NCBI GenBank assembly: GCA_027493955.1
Contig: JAOSJT010000001.1
Span: 759,131-823,130 of the forward strand
DNA length: 64,000 bases
DNA from: Bacteroidia bacterium
GTDB lineage: Bacteria; Bacteroidota; Ignavibacteria; SZUA-365
Reading direction: 5' to 3'
Part shown: positions 26,192 to 34,812 of the stretch, piece after piece
Layout: the number at the start of each line of letters is the position of its first letter
Numbering within the stretch: position 1 is the first letter of the stretch
Made by a program: the position numbers and the translations under genes
Notes under the pieces: generated by a model
What the model was told of the DNA's origin: nothing
Database searches by the model: none
What the model saw: the letters and a program-made list of their open reading frames with translations, nothing else

Positions 26192-27094
26192 ATGGCAATA
26201 TCACGACAACAACGCGCGCTCCTCTATGCACTGGGTTCGGTATTGTGCTGGTCCACCGTCGCCACGGCATTCAAGCTTGCGCTGCGCGATGTCGGCGTGC
26301 CGGCGCTGGTGCTCTATTCCACGCTGACGTCGGCGTTGGTGCTGAGCGCGATTGTGGCGGCGAGCAAGCGACGAAACGCCCTGCGCGACCTGACGGCGAA
26401 GGACGTGTTGCTCTCCTCAATCATGGGCTTGCTCAATCCTTTCGCCTATTATCTCGTGCTGTTCCGTGCGTATGATTTGCTTCCCGCGCAGGAAGCGCAG
26501 CCGCTCAATTACACCTGGCCCATCGTACTCTCGCTCATGGCGGCGCTCCTGTTGGGGCAAAAGGTACGCGGGAAAGACGCGGTTGCGATGCTGGTCAGCT
26601 TCTGCGGCGTCATCGTCATCTCCACCCGCGGTGATGTGGGCGGTCTGCATTTCACCAACCCGGAAGGAGTCGCTCTCGCCGTTGGGAGCTCTGTCATTTG
26701 GGCATCGTATTGGATACTGAATATGCGCAGCACCATCGATCCCGTGCTGCGCCTCGCATTGAATTTCTGCGCGGGCACAGTGTACATCGCGGTCTTCGTT
26801 CTCCTGGTCGGCGCGGATCTGTCCGCTTCACCGTCAGGAGCGCTTGCCGCAGTATATATTGGGCTGTTCGAGATGGGGCTGACCTTCGTACTATGGATGA
26901 GCGCGCTCCGTCATGCGCGAAGCGCGGCCACCGTGAGCAATCTCGTGTATCTGTCCCCGTTCCTCTCGCTGTTGATCATCGCGACAGTGTTGGGCGAAAA
27001 CATTTATCCTTCGACGCTCATCGGTCTGGTGCTGATAGTTGGCGGGATTCTCTGGCAGCAATTCGGTGAGCGGTCCGGAAGCGGAGCTGTGTAG
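26192..27094 (+). CDS. EamA/DMT-family transporter
   Basis: A 300-residue inner membrane protein with about ten hydrophobic segments arranged as two EamA repeats. The N-terminal repeat reads LLYALGSVLCWSTVATAFKL, and AQPLNYTWPIVLSLMAALLL is typical of the loop and helix 4. Family members export metabolites or amino acids, and the substrate cannot be inferred. The frame opens at 26135, but MAISRQQRALLY at 26192 is the natural start; no good ribosome site is visible for either. It is divergent from the porin gene, sharing about 135 bp of promoter region. Confidence 0.8.
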   Translation: MAISRQQRALLYALGSVLCWSTVATAFKLALRDVGVPALVLYSTLTSALVLSAIVAASKRRNALRDLTAKDVLLSSIMGLLNPFAYYLVLFRAYDLLPAQEAQPLNYTWPIVLSLMAALLLGQKVRGKDAVAMLVSFCGVIVISTRGDVGGLHFTNPEGVALAVGSSVIWASYWILNMRSTIDPVLRLALNFCAGTVYIAVFVLLVGADLSASPSGALAAVYIGLFEMGLTFVLWMSALRHARSAATVSNLVYLSPFLSLLIIATVLGENIYPSTLIGLVLIVGGILWQQFGERSGSGAV

Positions 27095-27318
27095 CGTGCA
27101 GCCGTGTAGTCACGATAGCGCGCCGGGGAGACGCACCCCGGAAGGGGTTGCCCGGCTTAGTGTACCGTGCCTCGTTCTCCCGGGGATCGCATGCGTGTTG
27201 ATCTGTGGCGCGAAACAGAGCATGTCCGGGGGCCTCCGACCCGCTACGATTGAAATACGTGCTTAACTTTTATCTCCTTCGTCCGTAATCTTACCGTACA
27301 CTCAACAGCGGGAAACAG

Positions 27319-28755
27319 ATGAACACAAGCGATACCGAACTCGTGCTGCGCGATCTCCGGAAGCAGCTTCCCCGTCTCAAGGGGCGAATTACGGCAGCGG
27401 ATGCCAGTGCGGCGACGGGGCATTCCTACGATGCCGTCCGCGATGCGCTAGACGAACTGATGAACATCTTTGTCTGCCGACTGCAGGTCACCGAATCCGG
27501 TGAAATCCTCTACGATTTCGGAGGCAGCTTGCGCCGGCGCGGCAGCAAGACCCTGCGGGAACGTTTGGGTGATGCAGGTCGCTTTCTCTGGAAAGCCTTC
27601 ACCATCGGCTTCAAACTGTGGATAACCGTCATGCTCGTGGTGTACTTCACCGCCTTCGTCGTCATCCTCATTGCAATGCTGCTGGGAGGGAAGGATACGA
27701 AGAGGGGAATCAAGCTCGGATGGATAGCCGATCTGTTCGCGGACATGTTCCGAATCAGAGGCGCGCGAATGGCTGTGGGATACGCTGTAGACAGCGATGG
27801 CTTACGGCACAGAGAACTCCGGCAGATCAGGCGGCGTCAACCCGACGTCACCGAGGAAAACAAACGTTTGGTTCAATCCGTGTACGATTTCGTTTTCGGT
27901 CCGCCGCGTCCGGACTTCGATCCCTTCGCGAATGAGAAGGAAGTCGCGGCCTGGTTGCGTCGCGAGAAGGGGATTCTGACAATGACCGAGCTGGTGGCGC
28001 TCGCCGGCTGGACCTACGACGAGGCCTCGGAGCGCATGGCGGAGTATCTCACGCGCTTCAAGGGCGATGCGGATATTACGGAAGACGGCGTACTGATCGG
28101 GAGATTCGATCGTTTATTACTGTCAGGCGACCGCGCAGCGGGAGGAGGGAAGGTCGAGTTGTTCTGGGATGAATATGAAGCGCCGTATGTCATGACGGGG
28201 AATTCGACAGGCCGTAACGCCTTCATTGCTTTCATGAACGGCTTCAATCTGCTGTTTTCGCTGGCGATGTTTTCTTCGCCCGGGGGTATGGCAATAGTGA
28301 TGGAAAATGCGGGAATTCCGCTCGCGCCGGATTTCATCCATGTTGTGTTCGGTATCGTGCCGCTGCTCTTCTCCGTGATCTTCTTCGCCGTGCCACTACT
28401 TCGTTTCCCATCTGTCTGGCGTGCGGAGCGCCGGCGACACTTGCGTAATCTCCGCCGGCGCATTCTGCGCATCGTTTTCGAAGAGCAGGGACGTCCGTTT
28501 ACGGCCGCGCAGCTGCATGCGCGCATCGCGGCAGCGGGAGGGAAGGTTCCCAATCTGAAAGAACTGGAGGCCGCGCTCGCCGCTCTGCTGCCATATTTTG
28601 ACGGGCGGACCACCTTGGAAGACGACGGAACCGTGCTTTACGTCTTCGATCGTGTCGGGCATGAAGTGCAGGTGGCTCGCAGGGAACGGACCGTCCGTCA
28701 AACCCCAGGCCTCGGGAAGGTGCTCTTCGATACGGGCGAGTCCACGACGCTATGA
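27319..28755 (+). CDS. Membrane protein with three winged-helix-like repeats, function unknown
   Basis: A 478-residue protein I cannot assign. Three internally similar segments are visible: residues 8-70 (GRITAADASAATGHSYDAV ... GEILYDFG), about 210-270 (GILTMTELVALAGWTYDEA ... DGVLIGRF) and about 375-450 (RPFTAAQLHARIAAAGGKV ... DGTVLYVF). Each has the helix-helix-helix-wing outline of a small winged-helix domain. Between them lie hydrophobic segments at about 95-125 and 300-355, so the repeats would face the cytosol from a membrane anchor. ATG 27319 follows an AT-rich stretch and GGGAAACAG. It stands alone, and the next 277 bp hold only a low-complexity GAAGAGTAAACGGTGAAGG stretch. Confidence 0.7.
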   Translation: MNTSDTELVLRDLRKQLPRLKGRITAADASAATGHSYDAVRDALDELMNIFVCRLQVTESGEILYDFGGSLRRRGSKTLRERLGDAGRFLWKAFTIGFKLWITVMLVVYFTAFVVILIAMLLGGKDTKRGIKLGWIADLFADMFRIRGARMAVGYAVDSDGLRHRELRQIRRRQPDVTEENKRLVQSVYDFVFGPPRPDFDPFANEKEVAAWLRREKGILTMTELVALAGWTYDEASERMAEYLTRFKGDADITEDGVLIGRFDRLLLSGDRAAGGGKVELFWDEYEAPYVMTGNSTGRNAFIAFMNGFNLLFSLAMFSSPGGMAIVMENAGIPLAPDFIHVVFGIVPLLFSVIFFAVPLLRFPSVWRAERRRHLRNLRRRILRIVFEEQGRPFTAAQLHARIAAAGGKVPNLKELEAALAALLPYFDGRTTLEDDGTVLYVFDRVGHEVQVARRERTVRQTPGLGKVLFDTGESTTL

Positions 28756-29032
28756 GCTGCCACAGTGAGCGCAGAAAGGGAACTTGCTCCGATGGGCGGC
28801 GCAATCCTGTGAAGAGTAAACGGTGAAGGGTAAGGAGTAAAGAGTAGAGAGCCCGAAGCGCGATAGCTCCTCTAACACCGAGCTTCAGCCCGGAGTCCGA
28901 TCTGATTGCATGACCGTGAGCCCGTCGGTCATGGCCCGCAGAAGGCTGAGAGCTCTTGCATCCTTCGCAGCCATTCCGTACAATCAAGCTGCTCGTCACG
29001 GAAAGCATCACATACATATTCGCAGGAATGCT

Positions 29033-29446
29033 ATGGCAAAGATCAAGACCCATGCCACGGACGTCAGCGTCATGGAGTTCATAGAGAAAAAGACGCAGGG
29101 GGTGAAGCGCGATGATACGCTCGCCCTTCTGGATTTGTGCAGCGAAATAAGCGGTTTTCCGCCGGTGATGTGGGGCCCCTCCATTATCGGCTTCGGTCAA
29201 TATCACTACCGCTACGCAAGCGGACACGAGGGCGACATGCCTGTCGTCGCGTTTTCGCCGCGGAAGGAAGCCCTCGTCGTGTATCTCTCCGAACACGAGG
29301 GACGCGACGAGTTGCTCGCACGGCTGGGGAAGTACAAAATCGGAAAAGCGTGTCTGTACATCAAAAAGCTCGCCGACGTGGATGTCGCCGTGCTACGTCA
29401 GCTCATTGTCGTCTCGATGGAATATGTCAGATCTCTGTATCCCTGA
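29033..29446 (+). CDS. DUF1801 (YdhG-like) protein
   Basis: A 137-residue soluble protein that matches the DUF1801 family. Diagnostic segments are PPVMWGPSIIGFGQYHYRY, ASGHEGDMPVVAFSPRK and LGKYKIGKACLYIKKLADV. The fold is CyaY/YdhG-like and the biological role is not established. The frame extends upstream, but ATG 29033 has GCAGGA before it and begins the conserved region (MAKIKTHATDVSVMEFIEK). It is a monocistronic gene with no clear partner. Confidence 0.85.
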   Translation: MAKIKTHATDVSVMEFIEKKTQGVKRDDTLALLDLCSEISGFPPVMWGPSIIGFGQYHYRYASGHEGDMPVVAFSPRKEALVVYLSEHEGRDELLARLGKYKIGKACLYIKKLADVDVAVLRQLIVVSMEYVRSLYP

Positions 29447-29590
29447 ACTCCCGCTGTTTCCGTCGTCACAAAATACGCAGCTCGGGTGATTTCCTGCCCT
29501 TACCCTGCGAGCGGAAAGCGACAATGAGAGTGCGTTTTCCGTGAACTACGAGCATCCCCGCTGATAATCCGCTGCGGCAGGGCATAGAAA

Positions 29591-29672
29591 TTCATGGAAC
29601 GCCCATTTATCCACCGCATGTGGGCGATTCATGGAACGCCCATTTTTGTAAGCAGAATGTGGGAGGTTCACA
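29591..29672. repeat. Two degenerate dispersed copies of the 37-bp palindromic repeat
   Basis: TTCATGGAACGCCCAT (29591-29606), TTATCCACCGCAT and then GTGGGCGATTCATGG with ACGCCCAT (29620-29643) reproduce the 24-bp core and 13-bp spacer of the array at 23951-24875. A third partial core, GTGGGAGGTTCA, starts at 29659. The second copy has a better stem, TGGGCG with CGCCCA, than the array units. Confidence 0.85.
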
Positions 29673-30106
29673 GATTACTCCTAATTTGTTGAAGCAACAA
29701 CGTACGCTTAAATCGTTGGGAATGTCGCTCAGTGAACCAGGGCCCGGTCAGATCCTGCTTGGTAGCACTGCCGGAATAACCTGTCGTCCTTGATACGGCG
29801 ATCAGGAGAGGAGCAGAAGATGCGCTCAGCGGAGACATTTCCATCAGGCCAGGAATACCGCGATTGCGAAGCCGGCTTTGCGACGTAGCCCAAGTAGTTG
29901 CGTGAATCCATCGGTCGGATACGACAAATCTGCTCTTCTTTCACCCGTGCTCCGGAATGAAACATTCCCGAATACGGATTACGTACATCATATTTATAAC
30001 AGTACTTTAATTAATGTTGATAAGTCATAGTAATATAATGTACTAGAGTCTTTGGCACGGTTCATGAATGTAATTGATCGAGTCTGTTTTGAACATAGGT
30101 CGGTCA
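29673..30106. other. AT-rich intergenic region upstream of a T9SS protein gene
   Basis: No convincing gene. A 78-codon leftward frame at 29729-29965 lacks a ribosome site and family features. The stretch 29970-30050 is markedly more AT-rich than the rest of the window (TTATAACAGTACTTTAATTA) and is the likely promoter of the gene at 30107. Confidence 0.4.
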
Positions 30107-31345
30107 ATGAAAAATCTCCGCTACACCACTCTCGCAATTCTCTTCACTCTGCTCACAATAATCTTCAATGCTCAGTCGCAGATTGTGTTAAGCAGCTTCG
30201 ACTTCAACAGCATCCCGTTGACGACGGCCACAGCCGGTCCGAATGCCACATCGGTGAACAACAATGCCGAGACCGATGGCCGCGGCGTGTGCTTTCAGAC
30301 GAGCGGCGCAAACGTCGGTGTGGATCTTGTGCTCCCGACAGCCTCAATCCTCTCGAATCTGTCGAGCCTCGACCTCGTCATGGAATTCGCGAGAAATGAG
30401 GGTACGGCCTATCTTTTTGAAGGTGGCTCGAATAACTTGCGTTTGGAGGGAGGGGTTTTGTACTTCACATACGCTGCGCGCCGCAATGCCAATAATAACA
30501 ACAATCCCGTGATTGTGACGCTGCAGTATGGCGGACTGCCTGTCAGTTCTTCCGGTCAGTTTTCCACAATTCGCGCCGCCTATGACGCAGTGACCGGTGT
30601 CGGAGCACTGTTCGTCAATAACTCTCTGGTCGCCTCCAATCAGGGTACCGCGAACCGTCCCCTTGTTTGGACCGGCGCGGATAATTTCACCATCGGACGT
30701 ATGATGGACGGAAGCGGGAACGGCTTCGTGATGCTCGGATCTTTTGCGCTGCACAGTGGACTCATCAGCGCTCTCCCGGTGGAACTCGTATCCTTCTCTG
30801 CGCTCAAGCGCGCCAATACGGTGGAATTACGCTGGAATACCGCTACCGAGCTCAACAACTACGGCTTCGAGGTGGAACGCTCGTTCGACAAGAAGCACTG
30901 GGAGGTCCTGGACTTCGTACCGGGGCATGGCACCGTGAACAGCCCGCGCAGCTACACCTGGAGTGACGCCTCCGCACTGCGCAGCAACAGAAACGACGTC
31001 CATTACCGTCTCCGCCAGATCGACCGCGACGGCAGCTTCGAATACTCCTCCGTCGTGTCGGTGAGTCTTCATGGGGAAACGGGCTTCGCCATTCAACCCG
31101 CGTTTCCGAATCCTTTCAATCCGTCAACCACGTTTACGCTGCGCCTGCAGACAGAGGAGAGCGTGCATGTGTGCGTAGCCGACGCGAGCGGCCGCATTGT
31201 CGCAACCCTGGTGAACGGCGAAATCCTCTCCGCCGGCACGCACAACATCAGCTTCCATGCGGACGACCTCCCCAGCGGCCTGTACTTCGCAATGGTGCGG
31301 ACCGCTACACAGAGCGGCAGCATCAAGCTGATGCTTCAGAAATAA
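30107..31345 (+). CDS. LamG-like surface protein with T9SS sorting domain (PNPFNPS type)
   Basis: A 412-residue exported protein with a signal peptide (MKNLRYTTLAILFTLLTIIFN, cleavage near AQSQ). Residues 30-220 form a beta-rich region compatible with a LamG/concanavalin-like fold (AYDAVTGVGALFVNNSLVAS, DNFTIGRMMDGSGNGF). It is followed by the LPVELVSFSALKRANTVEL segment that commonly precedes sorting domains in Ignavibacteria-like genomes. The C-terminus has FPNPFNPSTTFTLRL, DASGRIVATL and LPSGLYFAM. The function is probably display on the cell surface. A perfect hairpin terminator follows, so it is a single-gene transcript. Confidence 0.85.
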   Translation: MKNLRYTTLAILFTLLTIIFNAQSQIVLSSFDFNSIPLTTATAGPNATSVNNNAETDGRGVCFQTSGANVGVDLVLPTASILSNLSSLDLVMEFARNEGTAYLFEGGSNNLRLEGGVLYFTYAARRNANNNNNPVIVTLQYGGLPVSSSGQFSTIRAAYDAVTGVGALFVNNSLVASNQGTANRPLVWTGADNFTIGRMMDGSGNGFVMLGSFALHSGLISALPVELVSFSALKRANTVELRWNTATELNNYGFEVERSFDKKHWEVLDFVPGHGTVNSPRSYTWSDASALRSNRNDVHYRLRQIDRDGSFEYSSVVSVSLHGETGFAIQPAFPNPFNPSTTFTLRLQTEESVHVCVADASGRIVATLVNGEILSAGTHNISFHADDLPSGLYFAMVRTATQSGSIKLMLQK

Positions 31346-31390
31346 CCGATCGCCTTCGGTGCCCGCAGGCACTGTTCGATCAGACTCAGG

Positions 31391-31418
31391 AAACAGCGGT
31401 GGACTTCCACCGCTGTTT
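31391..31418 (+). terminator. Terminator hairpin
   Basis: AAACAGCGGTGG (31391-31402) pairs perfectly with CCACCGCTGTTT (31407-31418) around ACTT and is followed by CTGTT. It lies 46 bp after the T9SS protein stop codon. Confidence 0.8.
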
Positions 31419-31576
31419 CTGTTACAGGATGACCGATGCCAGGTTCTCACCGAAGCTGTTAGACCGATCGGAGAACGCAGGGCAGCCCCGCGTCCGGTCT
31501 GAGGAATTGCATGGAAAGCGGATGAAGCATTAGCTACATTAAATGAATATTCGCAACAGGTTATGGGAGTTACCTC

Positions 31577-32272
31577 ATGCGCTCACGAATCATTCTCGAC
31601 ATCGAAACCTCCGGCGTTCCCTTTGATTCTCTGGATGCCGAACAGCAGCAGTACCTGCTGAAATTCACTATCTCCGAAGAAGACCGCGAAGAGGAGAAAC
31701 GCAAGGTGAACCTCTACCCCTACACGGCTTCCGTTGTCGCCATCGGCATGCTAAATGTGGACTCGGAGGCCGCGCGCGTGTACTATCTGCCCGGTGAGGC
31801 GGATGAAGAGGCTTGGACCTCGCCTGATGGGCGGACGGAGTTTATACCACTCGACGAACGCTCCATGCTCGAGTTCTTCTGGCGGGACGTCCGGCCGTAT
31901 GAGCAAATCATCACGTTCAACGGACGCATGTTCGATGCGCCGTTCCTGCACGTGCGTTCCGCCATGCTTGGCGTGCCGGCATCGCGCTCGCTCATGCCGC
32001 CGCGATACAATTCCACCAGCCACTTCGACCTCATGGAACAGCTCACGTTTTTCCATGCCACACGACGCTTCAGCCTGGATTTTCTCTGCACCGCGTTCGG
32101 GATAGACAGTCCCAAGCGCCATGGTGTGACCGGACATGACATCAACGCATTTGTAGCTGCGGGACGATTTCGCGACATTGCGGTATACAACGAGCGTGAT
32201 CTGCGCGCGACGCGGGAGCTCTACCTGCGATGGATGCATTCCTGGCCTGGAGGGGACCGCGTTGCGGGTTGA
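31577..32272 (+). CDS. DnaQ/RNase H-like 3'-5' exonuclease (PolB-like proofreading fold)
   Basis: A 231-residue nuclease of the ribonuclease H-like superfamily. ExoI shows as LDIETSG with the Asp and Glu, ExoII as TFNGRMFDAPFL, and ExoIII as YNERDLRATRELY with Tyr and Asp, so all four acidic metal ligands are present. The layout resembles the predicted 3'-5' exonuclease family related to PolB proofreading domains and YprB. It would degrade single-stranded nucleic acid with two metal ions. GGGAG lies just before the ATG. It is 33 bp upstream of a macro-domain gene on the same strand, so the two may be co-expressed. Confidence 0.8.
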   Translation: MRSRIILDIETSGVPFDSLDAEQQQYLLKFTISEEDREEEKRKVNLYPYTASVVAIGMLNVDSEAARVYYLPGEADEEAWTSPDGRTEFIPLDERSMLEFFWRDVRPYEQIITFNGRMFDAPFLHVRSAMLGVPASRSLMPPRYNSTSHFDLMEQLTFFHATRRFSLDFLCTAFGIDSPKRHGVTGHDINAFVAAGRFRDIAVYNERDLRATRELYLRWMHSWPGGDRVAG

Positions 32273-32305
32273 ATCGCGCCGACCCGCAACAATGCTGGAA
32301 GAGCC

Positions 32306-32881
32306 ATGATCAATCCACTCCGCCCGAATCTTCCTCCGGGCGTACTGTATCTGCGTGAGTACGGACCGGTGACCTTCGAAATCGTGCATGGCGACATCAC
32401 CGACGAAGTGACGGACGCCATCGTCAATGCCGCCAATGAACACCTGCAGCACGGAGGAGGCGTCGCCGCCGCCATCGTCGAAAAGGGAGGCGACATTATT
32501 CAAATCGAAAGCAACCGGCTTGCACCCGTCCCGGTGGGCGAAGCGGTGGTGACCGGACCCGGACAGCTTCCTGTCCGCTTTATCATTCACACGGTGGGGC
32601 CGCAATGGCGGGGCGGCGGGTTCGGTGAAGAAGAACAACTCGCCGAAGCCGTGCTCAGCGCCCTCAAACGCGCTACGGAACTCGGCCTGGAAAGTCTGTC
32701 GTTGCCCGCGGTGAGTTGCGGAATTTTTTCCTATCCACCTGCCCACGCCGCTGGCGTCATAATTCGGACAATTCGTATCTTTTGTAAGGAACAGGAAACA
32801 TCGCTGCGGCACATCCGCTGTACGATACTGGAACGCGACACGGCCGAGCTCTTCGGTCGCGTCCTTCAGCACGAAGTGTAA
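32306..32881 (+). CDS. Macro-domain protein (ADP-ribose-binding/hydrolase)
   Basis: A 191-residue protein built from a single macro domain. GDITDEVTDAIVNAANEHL and HGGGVAAAIVEKGG hold the catalytic-type Asn-Ala-Ala-Asn and glycine loop. FIIHTVGP and LPAVSCGIFSYP complete the ADP-ribose pocket. MacroD-type enzymes remove ADP-ribose from proteins or deacetylate O-acetyl-ADP-ribose, and the motif set here is intact. It follows the exonuclease gene closely and precedes hppD by 35 bp. Confidence 0.85.
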   Translation: MINPLRPNLPPGVLYLREYGPVTFEIVHGDITDEVTDAIVNAANEHLQHGGGVAAAIVEKGGDIIQIESNRLAPVPVGEAVVTGPGQLPVRFIIHTVGPQWRGGGFGEEEQLAEAVLSALKRATELGLESLSLPAVSCGIFSYPPAHAAGVIIRTIRIFCKEQETSLRHIRCTILERDTAELFGRVLQHEV

Positions 32882-32916
32882 TCACGTACTAATTTTTTCG
32901 ATAGACTGGAGCAACA

Positions 32917-34029
32917 ATGCAGGTAGACACCAAAGAACTCCATGCGGATCTGCTGCCTCTCCGCGCCGTGCAACACGTGGAGATTTACTGCGGCAACGCG
33001 AAGCAATCCGCGTACTATTACCGCCAGGCCTTCGGGTTTTCGCTCGTCGGCTATCTCGGGCCCGAAACCGGTGTGCGCGATCGCGTTTCCTACGCCCTGC
33101 AGCAGGGCAAGGTGCGTTTCATCCTCACGACACCGATTCTGGAAGACGGTATCATCCCGTTTCTGGGCAAACACGGCGACAGCGTCCGTGACATCGCCCT
33201 CGAAACGAGTGACGCGGAATTCTGCTTCAACACGACAGTAGCCCGGGGGGCAACACCTGTAATGGAGCCGCAGATCATCGAGGATGCTCATGGTAAGGTG
33301 AAGATCGCCACTGTTGCCACCTACGGCGACACCGTGCACACCTTCGTGGAAAATCTCGGCTACGACGGTCCGTTTCTTCCCGGTTTCAACGCTATGCCGC
33401 ACGATCCGATGGCCCGGCCCGTCGGACTCAAGCACATCGACCATATCGTGGGCAATGTGGATTGGAATCAGATGGAAACCTGGGTGAAATTCTACACGGA
33501 TGTGTTCGGCTTCTCCCGTTTCGTGTCCTTCGACGACAAAGACATCTCCACCGAGTACTCGGCGCTGCGGTCCACCGTGGTCTCCAATCAGAACAAGTGG
33601 ATCAAGTTTCCCATCAACGAACCGGCCGAAGGCCTCAAAAAAAGTCAGATCGAAGAATACATCGTCTTCCACAACGGCGCCGGCGTGCAGCATATCGCCA
33701 TCGAAACCGACGACATCATCGCCACCATCGCGCAGATGCGGGCGCAGGGCGTGGAATTCCTCGACATCCCCATGTCGTATTACGACGATCTCATCGAGCG
33801 TGTGGGTCCCATCGACGAGGATTTGAGCAAGCTCAAAGATCTGAATATTCTCGTGGACCGCGACGACAAGGGGTATATGCTCCAGATCTTCACCAAGCCA
33901 GTGGAAGACCGACCCACCTTGTTTATCGAAATCATTCAGCGCAAAGGGGGCGAGAGCTTCGGCAAGGGGAATTTCAAAGCGCTGTTCGTGTCCATCGAGC
34001 GCGAGCAGGAGCGCCGCGGCAATCTCTGA
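32917..34029 (+). CDS. hppD: 4-hydroxyphenylpyruvate dioxygenase
   Basis: A 370-residue enzyme of normal length with two vicinal-oxygen-chelate domains. The Fe(II) ligands sit in KHIDHIVGNV (His), AGVQHIAIET (His) and TLFIEIIQRKGG (Glu). GKGNFKALFVSIEREQ at the C-terminus is the closing helix characteristic of HppD. It converts 4-hydroxyphenylpyruvate to homogentisate using O2, a step in tyrosine catabolism, so the organism lives at least partly under oxygen. No homogentisate dioxygenase is in the window. The strong terminator right after the stop makes it the end of its transcript. Confidence 0.95.
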   Translation: MQVDTKELHADLLPLRAVQHVEIYCGNAKQSAYYYRQAFGFSLVGYLGPETGVRDRVSYALQQGKVRFILTTPILEDGIIPFLGKHGDSVRDIALETSDAEFCFNTTVARGATPVMEPQIIEDAHGKVKIATVATYGDTVHTFVENLGYDGPFLPGFNAMPHDPMARPVGLKHIDHIVGNVDWNQMETWVKFYTDVFGFSRFVSFDDKDISTEYSALRSTVVSNQNKWIKFPINEPAEGLKKSQIEEYIVFHNGAGVQHIAIETDDIIATIAQMRAQGVEFLDIPMSYYDDLIERVGPIDEDLSKLKDLNILVDRDDKGYMLQIFTKPVEDRPTLFIEIIQRKGGESFGKGNFKALFVSIEREQERRGNL

Positions 34030-34045
34030 CAATTTCCATCTCCGC

Positions 34046-34085
34046 AAAACGGTCGCATCCTTCGCGGAGGCGACCGTTTTTTTTT
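34046..34085 (+). terminator. Strong Rho-independent terminator of hppD
   Basis: AAAACGGTCGC (34046-34056) pairs with GCGACCGTTTT (34070-34080) and is followed by more T residues to 34085. It lies 17 bp past the hppD stop codon. Confidence 0.92.
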
Positions 34086-34251
34086 AGTTCATAAGGAGTT
34101 GCGCTGTCACACGTTGCTGACGGAAGAAATGTGCAAAAATGCGCCGTATGCGGCGGACGCATGCTTCGGGGCAGCAGAAACAACCTTGCACGGATGACGC
34201 ACCTTTGCTGCATCCGCTGATCCGTAATTCCGAATTCCGTACATTGCACAT

Positions 34252-34752
34252 GTGGAGTTCAAGAAGACCTATATCGACGGCTACAACGTCCTCCGGAAGA
34301 TTTCCCGTCTCGAACGGCTGATGCATTCCAATGGGGATGCGGCGCGTCGCGGATTCATCGATTTCGTGCGTAAACGTTCGCGCAATCTTGGTCATGTCGT
34401 CGTGGTATTCGACGGACACGGCGAATCCATAGGAGGCGGACCGAAAATCAGCACCGTCTATTCGCTGACCCGCACCGCCGATTCCTGGATACGGCAGAGT
34501 CTCGAGCGTGATCGGCATCCCCGTATGGTACTCGTCGTTTCCTCCGATAATGAAATTCGTGCGCATGCGCTGGCCTGCGAAGCCGAAGTCATGTCCGCAA
34601 AGGAATTCATAGACGAGGGAACACCCGTTGACCGGGAGGAAAATCTCGAGCAGTATCTGAAGAACCGCAGCCTGTCGGAAGCGGAAATCGCGACCTGGCT
34701 GCATGCCTTCGGTGAGGCCTCCGCCAAGCACCGTGGCGGTGGCGCGAGGTAA
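34252..34752 (+). CDS. YacP-like NYN-domain ribonuclease
   Basis: A 166-residue protein of the YacP/Rae1-like NYN family. YIDGYNVLRKI at the N-terminus gives the first conserved Asp and Asn. VVVFDGHGES carries the second Asp, and LVVSSDNEIRAHALACEAEV the third (Asp in the S-D-N motif). These form the PIN-like metal site used for RNA cleavage; B. subtilis Rae1 cuts mRNA on ribosomes, but the target here is unknown. The start codon is GTG at 34252, with no ATG in frame nearby. It precedes the mla operon by 60 bp on the same strand. Confidence 0.8.
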   Translation: MEFKKTYIDGYNVLRKISRLERLMHSNGDAARRGFIDFVRKRSRNLGHVVVVFDGHGESIGGGPKISTVYSLTRTADSWIRQSLERDRHPRMVLVVSSDNEIRAHALACEAEVMSAKEFIDEGTPVDREENLEQYLKNRSLSEAEIATWLHAFGEASAKHRGGGAR

Positions 34753-34812
34753 CATTGGAAATTGCGGCGGTATTTTCTAGCTTAAAGGATACCCAAAATA
34801 CAGGGTAGCACT

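Noticed and set aside
29729-29965. 78-residue leftward open frame
   Set aside because: There is no ribosome site, no recognisable domain, and it lies in a repeat-containing intergenic region.
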